Counted from the first letter of the stretch, positions 50,927-63,140 are shown. The stretch: 64,000 bases of DNA from Eriocheir sinensis (GCF_024679095.1 NC_066578.1:538601-602600), one strand, 5' to 3'. The notes: generated from the sequence alone by a model not told the origin. A program made the numbers and translations.

Positions 50927-50935
50927 ACACACACA
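50881..50935. repeat. (AC)n microsatellite
   Basis: AC run with one TC interruption. Confidence 0.95.
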
Positions 50936-51006
50936 CGAAACTGAGAGAAAAGCAAGAGCCGACCAAACACTGATTAGAGCTTACTTTAATTACAGCAGCG
51001 AAGTAC

Positions 51007-51227
<221 letters not shown>

Positions 51228-51235
51228 TAAAAATC

Positions 51236-53620
51236 AGACCACACAGACCCCATGGTCCAGACTAGGTGATCTGTCCCTAAACCTAAGTGAATCTACACTA
51301 ATCAGATGGCTCCAAAACGTTACTTTTTCTACTCTAGTTAACATTAAGTTCAAGGAAGTGATGGTCGAGCTTGTTTTTAAAGGAGTCAATCGTGTTACAC
51401 TGGACCACTGACGGTGGGAGCTTATTCCATTCTCGCACTACAACGTTGGTGAAGAAAAATTTGGTGCAGTTTGAATTTACTTGTTTACATTTGAGTTTTA
51501 TGCCATTGTTCCTCGTTCGCAAAGTGTCATCGATCATAAACAATGTTGATCTGTCTACATTCGTGAAACCATTAAGTATTTTAAAACCTTCGATCAGTTT
51601 TCCTCGTAGGCGACGTTTCTTAAGAGAGAACATATTAAGGGTGGAAAGCCTTTCTTCGTAGGATTTGTTGCGCAAGGAAGGGATCATTTTTGTTGCTCGA
51701 CGCTGAACACCTTCTAGTTTAGCAATGTCCTTTGCATGGCGGGGAGACCAAAACTGTACCGCATATTCCAAGTGGGGTCTGACTAAACTATTGTAGAGCG
51801 GAAGTATTACATCTTTATTCTTGAATAAAAAGGTTCTTTTAATGAAGCCCAACATTCTGTTCGCTTTATTTGCTGCATCGATGCATTGGTGTGAGAATTT
51901 GAGGTTTGACGCGATTTTAATCCCCAGGTCCTTAACGCATTGAACGCTTGTGAGCTTAACGCCGCGTATTTTGTAATCGAACTTCTTATTTTTTGTTCCA
52001 ACTTGAAGGACCTGGCACTTGTCTACGTTAAAGGGCATCTCCCATTTATCCGACCAAGCTGAAATTTTGTGCAAATCCTCTTGGAGGCTTTGCCTGTCTT
52101 CGTCAGTGAGAACCGAGTTACCAATCTTTGTGTCGTCTGCAAATTTACTAATGCGATTACTGAGTCCAACATCCCCGTCGTTGATGTAAATAATGAAGAG
52201 CACTGGACCAAGAACCGAGCCCTGAGGGACGCCACTAGTGACCGGCGCCCACTCTGAGTTAAATCCGTCAATCACAATTCTTTGTTGTCTGTTGCTCAAC
52301 TAATTCGCGATCCATTGGTTTACTTGACCGTCAATGCCTATTTGCTTTAATTTATAAAGTAATTTATGATGTGGGACTTTATCAAACGCTTTCTGGAAAT
52401 CAAGATAGACTACGTCCAATGATTTGGTTACGTCATAAACTGAGAAGAGATCGTTATAAAAGGTCAGTAGGTTTGACAGGCAGGATCTTTTGTTACGGAA
52501 GCCATGTTGTGAATCCCCAATTAATGAGTGGCTTTCGAGGTAACTCACAATTTTGTCTCTAATTATGCTCTCGAGTAGCTTACCTACAATTGAAGTTAGA
52601 CTAATGGGTCGGTAGTTACCTGGTATTTTTTTGTCTCCTTTCTTAAAAATCGGTGTCACGTTAGCCTTTTTCCAATCCAAAGGGACGATGCCTTGTCGCA
52701 AGGACATATTGAATACGATAGTGAGGGAGGATAGTATTTCGCTCTTTGTTTCTTTAAGCAGTATAGGATATATTTTGTCGGGTCCGGGACTTTTATTTGT
52801 TTTAAGTGAATGGAGAGCTTTAAGGACTTCATCGGTTGTTATTTCAAAATTAGGCAATGCATGCTCGAGATTTACATTAGTACTGGTGTTGGTGGTAGCG
52901 AGAGGAAGACTGTTAGTATTAAACACCGAGGAAAAGTAATTGTTTAAGAGGTTTGCAATGTGTTGGCTGTCAGTCATTAGTGCACCGTCGCTGTTTGTTA
53001 AAGGTCCAATACCACTTTTGATCGCCTTTCTGTTGTTTATGTAACTGAAGAAAGATTTCGGATTATTTTTACAGTTGGTTGCAATATTTTCTTCATATCT
53101 ACGCTTTGCCTGACCTACTAGTCTTTTAACTCGTCGCCTGGCATCATTATAAAGTCTAATGTTTTCGTCGCCTGGCATCATTATAAAGTCTAATGTTTTC
53201 GGGCGTGCTTTGTTCTTTCTTTAACCTGTAAAACAATTTTCTCTCATTGACTGATTGTTTAATTTCGCTATTAAACCACGGTGGGCTTTTATTAGTGTTA
53301 ATTCGCTTCTCGCACAAGGGGACGAATGTGTTCTGCTGAGTGAGTAAGTGATTTTTAAGGCTTAGCCAGGCTTCATCTACGTTGCCGTCATCTGATAGTT
53401 GTATTTCTGTTAGTTTTTGTCGGATTTCTACGAAGTTAGCTCTTTTGAAATTGGGCACCTTTACTTTATTTTCAGTCACTGATGATTGAGCTCTAATGTC
53501 GACGCGCACTAATTTATGATCGCAAGAACCGAGGTGTTCTCCTACCGTGACACTACTGACTAGGTTATCTTGGGTCGTTATAACAAGGTCGAGTATATTA
53601 TTTTGTCGAGTTGGCTCAGA
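51236..53620 (-). mobile_element. CR1-like LINE (family D), endonuclease end to 3' UTR
   Basis: Minus-strand frames encode the endonuclease end (TRQNNILDLVITTQDNL, GSCDHKLVRVDIRAQ), the linker (NKSPGPDKIYPILLKE), the RT ([87 protein letters not shown]) and the C-terminus (LEYAVQFWSPRHAKDI, VQRRATKMIPSLRNKSYEE) to the end FLELNVN. Two breaks exist: an in-frame TAG near 52300 after WIAN, and a 34-bp tandem duplication (53133-53166 = 53167-53200) that shifts the frame. FADD is intact. The 5' end is cut by a SINE-like fragment at 53621. Confidence 0.93.
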
Positions 53621-53712
53621 AACCATTTGGCTTAGGCTGGCGGGACGCGAACTTGCATCCTCCTGGACGCCGCAACCGCACGCCGACCATTCAGTCACCT
53701 CTTCCTTCCCTC
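53621..53712 (-). mobile_element. tRNA-like SINE head (minus)
   Basis: Reverse strand: GAGGTGACTGAATGGTCGGC (A-box region) and GATGCAAGTTCGCGTCCCGC (B-box region). Body missing. Related to the S1 head. Confidence 0.6.
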
Positions 53713-53925
53713 AAGAAAGAGTCATTATTGTATTCATGACACACTTCCGCATGTCATAAGGGACAATTAGTTATAGATTACTGTTTGTGATAGAGATAGC
53801 AAAAGAAAATAGTGTGTAATAGTTTTTTCCCCTCCCCTTTTGCCTCAACAGGCTGTAATTCAGTCATTTTTGGTCCTTTATATCCTGTTAACGTCTTCCT
53901 GTCCGTATTCTTAAATGAAACCACC

Positions 53926-55632
53926 TTAGCCGAATGTCCCCTCGGGCACGCTGGGGAAGGGCGTCGCCACGCCGCGGTCGAGGCAGGACAGCAGATGGCG
54001 CTCCATGCGCGCACGCACGTAGCGCACACGGCAGGGGTCCTGGCCGTGAGCGATGCTGAAGGCGAAGGCGAGGGCGAAGAGGCCGCAGCTGTGGCCGTCC
54101 CGCTGTCGCTGGACGGGCCTCAGCACGGCGCCCGGCGGCGGGGCGTGCAGCGCCTGCAGCTGCCGCACCAGCGCGGACGTGGAGGGCGAGAGTGTGTCGT
54201 ACAGCGAGTCGTAGATCGCCAGCTGGCCGCCGCGCGCCGCGCCGTACGAGGACAGCAGCAGCCAGTGGCTGCCCCCTGTGCGGCCGTATTCCGCCATGGA
54301 GGCGAGGCGCTGCGGCGTAGACCTGTTCACCACCTGCAGGAAGAGCGCCCCGCTGCCGGGCTGTAGGGGCGGCAGGGTGAAGGCGGCGCCGCTGGCGTAC
54401 AGGCCGCGAGTGTTCGGGAACTGTCGCTGCAGCAGCTCCTGCACCAGGTCCATGACGTCATCAGACAGCCAGCGCTGGCCCAGGATGTCCCGCCTGTCGG
54501 CGCTGCTCAGGGGTCTCAGGGGAGGCAGCGAAGGAGGCGGCGGAGGTGATGGTGGTGGTGGCGGTGGGGCAAGGTGTCGGGCCCTTGACGTCGCTTGTCT
54601 AGGATCTTCCTTGGGCGCGCCTTTACGTGTGAGGGCTTTCTTCAGAGCCACGACGCGGTCGTACACATACAGACACACGCTCACAATTACGCAGCCACAC
54701 ACGCAAAGAAACACGCACACGTACACACACATGCACATCCGGCACGAACAGAAAGACCGACATCCGGGCTCCTGCCGGGGCTCCGTCACGTCACCCTCGG
54801 CGCCGGTCTTTGCCGCCTTCCTCTTCGTGTGTTCCTGGTCTTGCTCCTGCTGCCACGCCTGTATCAGGGCGTCTATGTCGTCCTGGCACCCGCAGATGTC
54901 GTCGGGGCGGCCCTCAAGCTTCAGTCTGCCGGAGCGTTCGTTGTATTCTACGGTGACGAGATACTTGTCGCTGAGGCGCTGCAGGATGCCTCCTCCGCCC
55001 TCCATGATCCTGCGCCGGTACCTTCGCGGCATCTTGTTGATCGACGTTTGCGTGACCACGGTCTTCGGGGGTGTTGTGGCGCACGTCTGTTCCTCCTCGG
55101 CGGGTTCCTGCGCGTCGTGGAACTCTTCCTCCCCCGCCGATGGCTGCTGTGTGCAGACACTTGCTCGCGCGGCAGTAGTGGGCCGACGCCCCGCTGCGGG
55201 ACACTCGCTGGCGGTGGTTTTCACGTGAAAACAAAACCTTAGCGGGGAATATGACGCGATGTCAAACACAAGTCTGGCTTCACCGCACACAAGCCGTCCT
55301 TCCTGCAAGCACTTGATGAGAAATCTTGCATCCAAAGCCTTCTTCCGGAGGGTCCTGCGTCCCCTCTTCACCTTGATCCTCACGAAGCACTCCGTCTCCA
55401 GCTCCGCCACGATCGTCCAGTTCACGGCGACGAGGCACTCGCCGAACTCTTTGGTCAAGGCGTCCACGGCGACGCAACGCTCCGGGAGCAGCTCCACGGT
55501 CATGAAGGTGGCCGAGGATCGCCGCCTGTAGCAGCAGCAGCGGGTGGCCATCTCGGCCACCAGGTGCAGGGCCGTCACCTGCTTGGAGGCGGGGACCCGC
55601 ACGCAGCACGCAATGGTCGTCTTGGTGGCCAT
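53926..55632 (-). CDS. KH-like + Ulp1/C48-type cysteine protease domain protein
   Basis: Intronless 568-residue frame; the first ATG (55632) gives MATKTTIACCVRV. Layout: an N-terminal globular region of about 1-145 (unrecognised); an acidic/Ser-rich linker; about 204-260, a KH-like fold signature (RRIMEGGGGILQRLSDKYLV then LKLEGRPDD); about 298-324, a Cys/Val-rich hydrophobic segment; about 356-372, a poly-Pro hinge; and about 375-568, a Ulp1-like peptidase. Its catalytic set is complete: His456 (GGSHWLLLSS), Asp475 (AIYDSLYD), Gln510 and Cys516 (QRQRDGHSCGLFAL), with the Gln-Cys spacing of 6 seen in Ulp1. Such proteases remove SUMO or related modifiers, or occur in transposons and viruses. 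GC content is far above the neighbours, LINE D lies downstream, and no partner gene is visible. Origin could be a host gene, a retrogene or a mobile-element gene. The protease call is strong and the KH call moderate; the cellular role is unknown. Confidence 0.78.
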   Translation of the reverse strand: MATKTTIACCVRVPASKQVTALHLVAEMATRCCCYRRRSSATFMTVELLPERCVAVDALTKEFGECLVAVNWTIVAELETECFVRIKVKRGRRTLRKKALDARFLIKCLQEGRLVCGEARLVFDIASYSPLRFCFHVKTTASECPAAGRRPTTAARASVCTQQPSAGEEEFHDAQEPAEEEQTCATTPPKTVVTQTSINKMPRRYRRRIMEGGGGILQRLSDKYLVTVEYNERSGRLKLEGRPDDICGCQDDIDALIQAWQQEQDQEHTKRKAAKTGAEGDVTEPRQEPGCRSFCSCRMCMCVYVCVFLCVCGCVIVSVCLYVYDRVVALKKALTRKGAPKEDPRQATSRARHLAPPPPPPSPPPPPSLPPLRPLSSADRRDILGQRWLSDDVMDLVQELLQRQFPNTRGLYASGAAFTLPPLQPGSGALFLQVVNRSTPQRLASMAEYGRTGGSHWLLLSSYGAARGGQLAIYDSLYDTLSPSTSALVRQLQALHAPPPGAVLRPVQRQRDGHSCGLFALAFAFSIAHGQDPCRVRYVRARMERHLLSCLDRGVATPFPSVPEGTFG

Positions 55633-55639
55633 GCGGAAT

Positions 55640-57352
<1,713 letters not shown>

Positions 57353-57567
57353 GTTGGTATTATCTTCGTGGCGCATCGTTGAATCCTTTCTAGTAAATAA
57401 TCGTCCTTTCTGTAATTAGGAGACCAGAACTGTACTGCATACTCGAGGTGCGGTCTTACCATGGAATTATACAAGGATAGCATCACGTCTGGCGTCTTAC
57501 ACTCGAAGTTCCTCTCTATGAACCCGAGCATAGTGTTGGCTTTGTTATATGCATTTTTACAGTGTTT

Positions 57568-57674
57568 CGCGTGTTTCAGGTCACTGCTGATAGTGACTCC
57601 AAGACCATTTTCCTCCTGCATCGCCTGCAGATGAGGATCTTGGAGGCACTATCAGCAGTGACTTGAAACACGCG
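57568..57674. repeat. 37-bp inverted repeat (hairpin)
   Basis: Arms 57568-57604 and 57638-57674 pair with two mismatches around a 33-base loop. The left arm is LINE E coding sequence; the right arm is an inverted copy of the same stretch, so the LINE folds back at its 5' truncation point. A GGA repeat follows at 57685-57720. Confidence 0.92.
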
Positions 57675-57724
57675 AATGGGGGAAGAGGAGGAGGAGGAGG
57701 AGGAGGAGGAGGAGGGGAGGAGTA

Positions 57725-58020
57725 CAAAGGAGTACAAAGGAAAAGCATACAGCAACATACCTCTTGGTCCTAGCTAGGCTGTTTGTTGTTGCTACCATCT
57801 ACTCTAATCCTAGAGTCAGAGACACAGGACAGCAAAGGCGAAGGCTCCTCCCCTCCAACCAGTCCCTCCAGCCGAGGCTGGCACGAAAAGGAAGAATACC
57901 ATGTAGTATTGAAAAACTACAATGGAGTTTTACATGGACAGAAGGAAGATCATACACGACAACTAAGCTAACACTACTTGATGTTAGACCGGAGCAAAAT
58001 AGCGGATGTTCGGGCTAGCT
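57725..58020. other. no gene recognised
   Basis: Short unique-looking stretch between LINE fragments. Confidence 0.35.
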
Positions 58021-58021
58021 T

Positions 58022-59190
58022 CTAAATATTTGTCGAGTTGGTTTTTGAACGTGCAAATAGTTTCGCTTTCGACGACGTTTTGAGGCAAACCATTTCATAC
58101 ATTGATGACACGGTTGAAAAAGAAGTTTTTGATTCATTTGAGTTGCAACGCTTCCTCGTTATTCTTTCTCCATTGTTTCTTGTTACGCTTGATTGAGAGA
58201 CTGTAAAAAAATCATGAACATTAACGTTATCGAGTCCTTTGAAAATTTTAAACACCTCTATAAGGTTACCTCTCAGCCTGCGCTGTGATAAGCTGAATAA
58301 GTTCAGTTCCTTAAGTTTGTCTGCGTACGGTTTGTTTCGTAGCCTAGGCATCATTTTAGTAGCTCGACGCTGCACCCTCTCGAGTTTATCAATATCTCTT
58401 CTGTAATAGGGAGACCAAAACTGAACGCAGTACTCAAGATGTGGGCGAACTAACGAATTGTACAGTGCAGTCATGGGGTAATCGTAATCAGTAGTCGTAA
58501 TCGACAACAATCAATTACATTTTTTCAAGTAATCGTAATCGTAATCGATTACACTCTTTGTTTTTAATAATCATAATCGTAATCGAATACTTTAAAAATG
58601 TAACCGTAATCGTGATTACTTTTGCGATTACATTCGCAAAGTTTTAGTTAATAGTTTCTCGTACACAAGTATGTGCTCTAAATATCTGTAGTAATTCAAC
58701 CAATTAAATATTTAGTACGGTACACGTGTAGGAAATTTGCAAGTTCACATTTCAGTCCCTCCTGTAATCACGATTGTAATCACGATTCATACATCATGTA
58801 ATCGCAATTGTAATCGATTACATCTAATTTTATTGTAATCGTAATCGTAATCGATTACATAACGTAACTAATCGCCCCATGTCTGGTACAGTGTCAATAT
58901 TACTTTTTGAAATGTACGACCAATAAATCCGATCAGTTTGTTGGCAGTTTCTACTACTTCTGAGCAATGTTGATTCGGTTTAAGATCGTTCGAAATTATT
59001 ACTTCAAGATCTTTTTCTTTGCTGGCTTCAGAAAGTCGCACTCCGTTAGTTTGATAATGAATACGATCGTTGTTGATTCCGATATGCATAACCTTGCACT
59101 TTTCAATACTGAAACTCATTTGCCATGATCGTACCCAGCTACTTAAACGTTCGAGATCAGCTTGAAAGTGTCGTAGTGACTCTGCTGGCT
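58022..59190 (-). mobile_element. CR1-like LINE fragment (family F), split by a hAT MITE
   Basis: Minus frames at 59190-58894 (LERLSSWVRSWQMSFSIEKC, KVMHIGINNDRIHYQTNGV, CSEVVETANKLIGFIGRTF) and 58459-58022 (LYNSLVRPHLEYCVQFWSP, LERVQRRATKMMPRLRNKPY, LNLFSLSQRRLRGNLIEVFK) form one RT C-terminal region once the MITE at 58468-58885 is left out. The catalytic core and 5' end are missing. Confidence 0.88.
58468..58885. mobile_element. hAT-type MITE, 418 bp, with 8-bp TSD
   Basis: Ends CAGTCATGGGG and CCCCATGTCTG (inverted, one mismatch). Subterminal copies of GTAATCGTAATCGATTAC lie at both ends. It is flanked by perfect direct repeats GTACAGTG at 58460-58467 and 58886-58893. An 8-bp target duplication and CAG...CTG ends are hallmarks of hAT. 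There is no transposase, so it is non-autonomous. It is inserted in LINE F. Confidence 0.95.
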
Positions 59191-59235
59191 TTTTTTCCTT
59201 TTTTTTTGCCCTTTTGCCGTAAAAAAAAATCGTAC
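59190..59235 (+). mobile_element. LINE family A-like tail scrap
   Basis: TTTTTTTGCCCTTTTGCCGT followed by poly(A) resembles the decayed 3' tail of family A. Confidence 0.4.
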
Positions 59236-59466
59236 GTAAGTAATACCAAGGACAATATTGGCTTTCTGTATGCGTTCTGCTTGTATAGCGGCTCGGCACC
59301 TGTTGGTTAGTCCCCCTCGTATTCTTTAACAGTCCTAGCAAAATTCAAGTTCAAGCATGTGTAACAAACCTAAAAATATCACTCACAGGTCTTGCCTCTG
59401 TTCTTGACCGTGTCTATTCACGAGATAACCGAAGCTGTGTGACTCAACGCGTACTACAAACCAAGG

Positions 59467-59552
59467 GTGTGGAGTCGGAATCGGAGTCGCAGTTTAAGTC
59501 GCCGGAGTCGCCTTCTTTTGGTCGGAGTCGGAGTATGAGTCGGAGCATAGCT
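59467..59552. mobile_element. (GGAGTC)n-type MITE remnant
   Basis: GGGTGTGGAGTCGGAATCGG followed by further GGAGTCGGAG units. Such GGAGTC-rich ends are known from non-autonomous DNA elements. Only one end is present; it is cut at the next element. Confidence 0.45.
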
Positions 59553-60652
59553 GGGCGTTATCGCGATAAGTTATCGCGATACTTTATCGCTGATAACAAA
59601 ATCGGATTATCGACCATCCGCTACTTATTTAAATATATATCGGTATCTTCGTTACTTTTGTAACCAAACTGCCGATAATCGCTACTTTTTTTCCGCCTCT
59701 CAGAAAAAAACGTTGTCTCCCTACTGCGCATGCGTGGCCCGGTGTTGTATGAAAAAACTTCGTGGTATGAAATATCTTCGGTGATGAGATTTCATGCTTA
59801 GATCATGAAAATTAAAACACTAGGTTATATTTTTTTTATGCTACTCAAAAATCAATATATCATAGAGAAAAAGCATTTAACTTTGCCCCAAAAATGATTA
59901 TTCACTGCCTCAATTTTGATATTCCATATTCGGTTGTGACCATGCCATGATACTGAAGGCACCCGGTGTTGTGTTATTTGGTGTCCCATCGTCAAAAGCT
60001 GGCGCTTTTGTTTACAAACACTGGTCTCTCGTGAACTGCGCATGCTCAGGCCATTAAGTGTAGACCTGTTCAGTCTCACAATGCTTTTTTAACACATTAA
60101 GAGTTGCTGGAAAGCTGAATCAAACATACAGTACCACCATCCTCTCTGTTTCTAGAACGACGTACACTCTGTACATATAAATACAACTCGTACAGAGTGT
60201 CGTTCTAAAAACAGCGAGGATGATGGTAGTGGTACTATATGTCTGATTCAGCCTTCCAGCAACTCTTAATTACGGTTTAAAAGCTTTGTGAGACTGTACA
60301 GGTCTACGCTTGCTGGTCTGAGCATGCACCGTTCACGAGAGACCAGTGTTTGTAAACAATTTTTGACGGTGGAGACGCCAAATAACACAACACCGATTCA
60401 GGCATTTTTAGTATTACCGTCCATATGTACGTGTCAACGTGTGGTTTTAAGGTTTTGTAAGTTTCCTAAAATACAGATAATGAAAATTTGAATTCATCAA
60501 TGTTGTTCTATCTGAAATATCAATATAGTATCGTTTTCTCCTATCGGACTTATCGCTAGCTAGTATCGGAATTGTGGATTTATATCGGGTATCGGTTATC
60601 GGTTATCGCCTATATTTGTGTCTCTAGTTAACGAATATCGGTTATCGCCGTT
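59553..60652. mobile_element. DNA-transposon-like element with TATCG-rich ends and a large internal palindrome
   Basis: Left end GCTGGGCGTTATCGCGATAA; right end ...TATCGGTTATCGCCGTTGATG, similar in inverted orientation (GGCG followed by ATAACCGATA). The centre is a ~210-bp inverted repeat (59964-60173 / 60191-60395). No transposase frame. Exact ends are uncertain. The right end touches the (GA)n edge of duplication copy 2. Confidence 0.6.
59964..60395. repeat. ~205-bp-arm palindrome, 17-base loop
   Basis: Left arm 59964-60173 and right arm 60191-60395 are inverted copies with a few mismatches and one ~10-base indel (near 60003). Arm landmarks: GGTGTTGTGTTATTTGG / CCAAATAACACAACACC outside and ACACTCTGTA / TACAGAGTGT at the loop. 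Both arms translate alike outward (SSRETSVCKQ / RSRETSVCKQ), as expected of a fold-back. Confidence 0.93.
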
Positions 60653-60655
60653 GAT

Positions 60656-61640
60656 GAGAGAGAGAGAGAGAGAAATGTAGTTTTAGGAAGAGGAGAGGAA
60701 AAGGAAGAGGGAAATTAAGAAGGAGAATGAAACAAGTATAGGAAAAAAAAGGGGCAGAAAAAAATGTAATGTTTAGAAAGAGAGAAAAGGTAAAAGAAGA
60801 CCAAGAAATAAAGTGAACGAAAACTCTAGGAAAGAGGATATGAAGGAAAAACTGTGTGGAGGAGTAAAGAGAAATAGAGAGAGGAAGAGAGGACGGAAGC
60901 TGGGAATGGAAGAGGAGGAGGTAAGAATGGAAAGGAGGAAGAGTGGGTGAGGACAGTCTTCTTCCTTGAGTGGCCATCATCCTAGATTGTCTTTAAAGTT
61001 GATTTAACTTTCTTCCTTGTCTTCAATTTAGAATTCGAGGAAGAAGAAGAAGAAAGAAGACAAAAAGATGAAGAGGAAAAGGAACAAGATGAGAAGGAAG
61101 AAGGAGGAAGAGGAAACATGGAAACATGGAAATGTAGGCAACAGAAAGCCTATTGGCTCATTACGAGGTAGCCCGCTTTGGTGATTTAATCTGCTCGACA
61201 GCCACTCGGGGCCTGGGGAGCAGACGAAAGCACCTCGATATTGAGGAGCATATGAAAGCACCTCGATATTGAGGAGCAGATGAAAGCACCTCGGTATTCA
61301 GTTTACTCCCGACGCAGCGAAGTGACGGTCGATTCTATATCTGAAGGAGTTGATGGTATTCGCATATACTACTTCTGAAGGAAGGTTGTTCAAGTGGCGG
61401 ATGACTCGGTTTGAAAAGAAACTCCTTCCGATGTCTGTGTTACATCGACTAGACTGAATGGGTAAACCGTTATTTCTAGTTCTTAGGTTGGTTTGCAGTT
61501 CAAAGAATTTGGAGTAATCGACGTTATTGAATTTTTTCAGATACTTGAAGACTTGAATCATACTCCCTCGCAGGCGTCTTTTCTCCAATGTAAAGAGATT
61601 GAGTCGCTTGAGTCGTTCTTCGTACGGCTGAGCCCTTAAT
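60656..61640. repeat. segmental duplication, copy 2
   Basis: Starts in the (GA) edge (GAGAGAAATGTAGTTTTAGG) and ends GGCTGAGCCCTTAA. Near-identical to 56315-57352, same orientation, about 4.3 kb away. Confidence 0.93.
61100..61640 (-). mobile_element. CR1-like LINE 3' end (family E), copy in duplication 2
   Basis: The frame ending at 61298 encodes VFKYLKKFNNVDYSKFF and RHFAASGVN, the same as the copy at 57010. The LINE is cut at the right edge of the duplication. Confidence 0.9.
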
Positions 61641-62158
61641 TAAGAGGGTGTGGGTAGAGGCTATAAGTGCGCGTTGCCTCGGTGCTCATCTCCGCCTCCT
61701 CAGCCCTTGATAACATAGGAAAGTGTTTAATAGATGATCCACAGGTAATGGGAACTCAGGTAGATGTCTAATTAAGGTGTCTAGAGGGTGTGGACTTACT
61801 CTATAGATGCGCGTGACCTCATTGCACATATCCGTCACGTCAGCCCTTGGTAATATAGGAAGGTGTTAGCAGATGATCCACAGGTAATGAGAACTCAGGT
61901 AGTTAGGGTGTAAAAAGGGTGTGGGCTGAGGCTTTAAGTGCGCGTTGCCTCGGTGCTCATTTCCGTCTCCTCAGTCCTTGGAAATATAGGAAGGTGTTTA
62001 ATAGATGATCCACAGGTAATGGGAACTCAGGTAGATGTGTAATTAGGGTGTAAAGAGGGTGTGGGCTGAGGCTATAAGTGCGCGTGGCCTCAGTGCTCAA
62101 CTCCCGTAACATAGACAGGAGTTCCAATAGGTAATAGAAACTCAGGTGGATGCAGTTT
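61641..62158. repeat. ~140-bp satellite, about 3.6 units
   Basis: The core AGGGTGTGGGCTGAGGC, followed by TATAAGTGCGCGTTGCCTCG, starts near 61644, 61785, 61915 and 62055. Each unit also has GATGATCCACAGGTAATGGG. A related single unit is at 15250-15300 (GCTGCGCGTGACCTCAGTGC). Confidence 0.92.
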
Positions 62159-62237
62159 TCTCTTTTATTGGACAAAGTTCATATACTTTATATAAATGAA
62201 AATGATTGCTCAGACCATCACCACAACACCCACAACC

Positions 62238-62300
62238 TTCACTATCTCCTCCTCCTCCTCCTCCCTCTCCTCCTCCCCCTCCTCCTCCTCCTCCACCTCA
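62238..62300 (+). repeat. (TCC)n microsatellite
   Basis: CTCCTCCTCC runs with CCCTCTCC interruptions. Confidence 0.85.
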
Positions 62301-62334
62301 CCATTACTATCAGGCCTAGAGGTGTGTGGTGTGA

Positions 62335-62765
62335 GGAAAGGGTACATAAGGAAGGAAGGGAGAAAGAGAACTGAAAGGAGGGAATGAAGAAAAGGAGAGG
62401 GGAGGTATTTAGGTAGGTAAGAAGGAAGGAAGGTGAAGGAAGGGGATGGAAGGAGAGGGGAGGGGAGGGAGGTAGGTTGATTGGAAGGGGGAGGGAAGGG
62501 ATAGGAAGGAAAGGGAGGAGAGGAAGAGAAGAGGGCGATATTTATGTGAGAAGAGAGGGAGGGAAAAAAAAGGGAAGGAAAGGAGAGGAGAGTTAGGTAA
62601 TTAGGTTGGTAGGAAGGGAGGAGGGGAAGGAAGGAAGGGAAGAGAGGGTTGGAAAGGGAAGGATGAGGAAGGAAAGGAGGTAAGAGGAAGGAAGGTAAGG
62701 GGAGGAGGAGAAAGAGAAGGAGAAGAAGAAGAAGAGAAGGAAGAGGGGAGGTAGCTAGGCAGGGA
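62335..62765. repeat. GGAAGG/GGAGG purine tract
   Basis: About 430 bp of nearly pure A/G with occasional T, made of GGAAGGAAGG and GGGAGGTA units. Confidence 0.88.
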
Positions 62766-63072
62766 GGTCACGGAAATGATCTTGTACGTAATCTATCTTT
62801 ATATATATTTTTTTTACCTTTTTCTATTATTTTTTCTTCAATATTTATTTTTACGGACCTATTGATTTCCTTCCCTTAGTATTTAAAACCTTAGTATGTA
62901 GAAGTTAAGTCTTACATCGAGATGGAAAAAAAAAACTTCCTTGGAGCGCACACACACACTCACACAACGTACACAAGAAGCCGTCTGCCTGTCTGTCTGT
63001 CTGTTTATTTTCTGTACTACTCCTGTTTTATTCCTGTTCATATCTCGTTTAGTTATTCATGTTTTGCATTTC

Positions 63073-63075
<3 letters not shown>

Positions 63076-63140
<65 letters not shown>

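Noticed and set aside
54278..55242. Long plus-strand frames opposite the KH-Ulp1-like gene
   Set aside because: Antisense shadows due to high GC; the minus frame has the protease signature.
53926..55632. Specific viral origin of the Ulp1-like gene
   Set aside because: No other viral gene nearby and no sequence evidence for one; left open as one of several possibilities.
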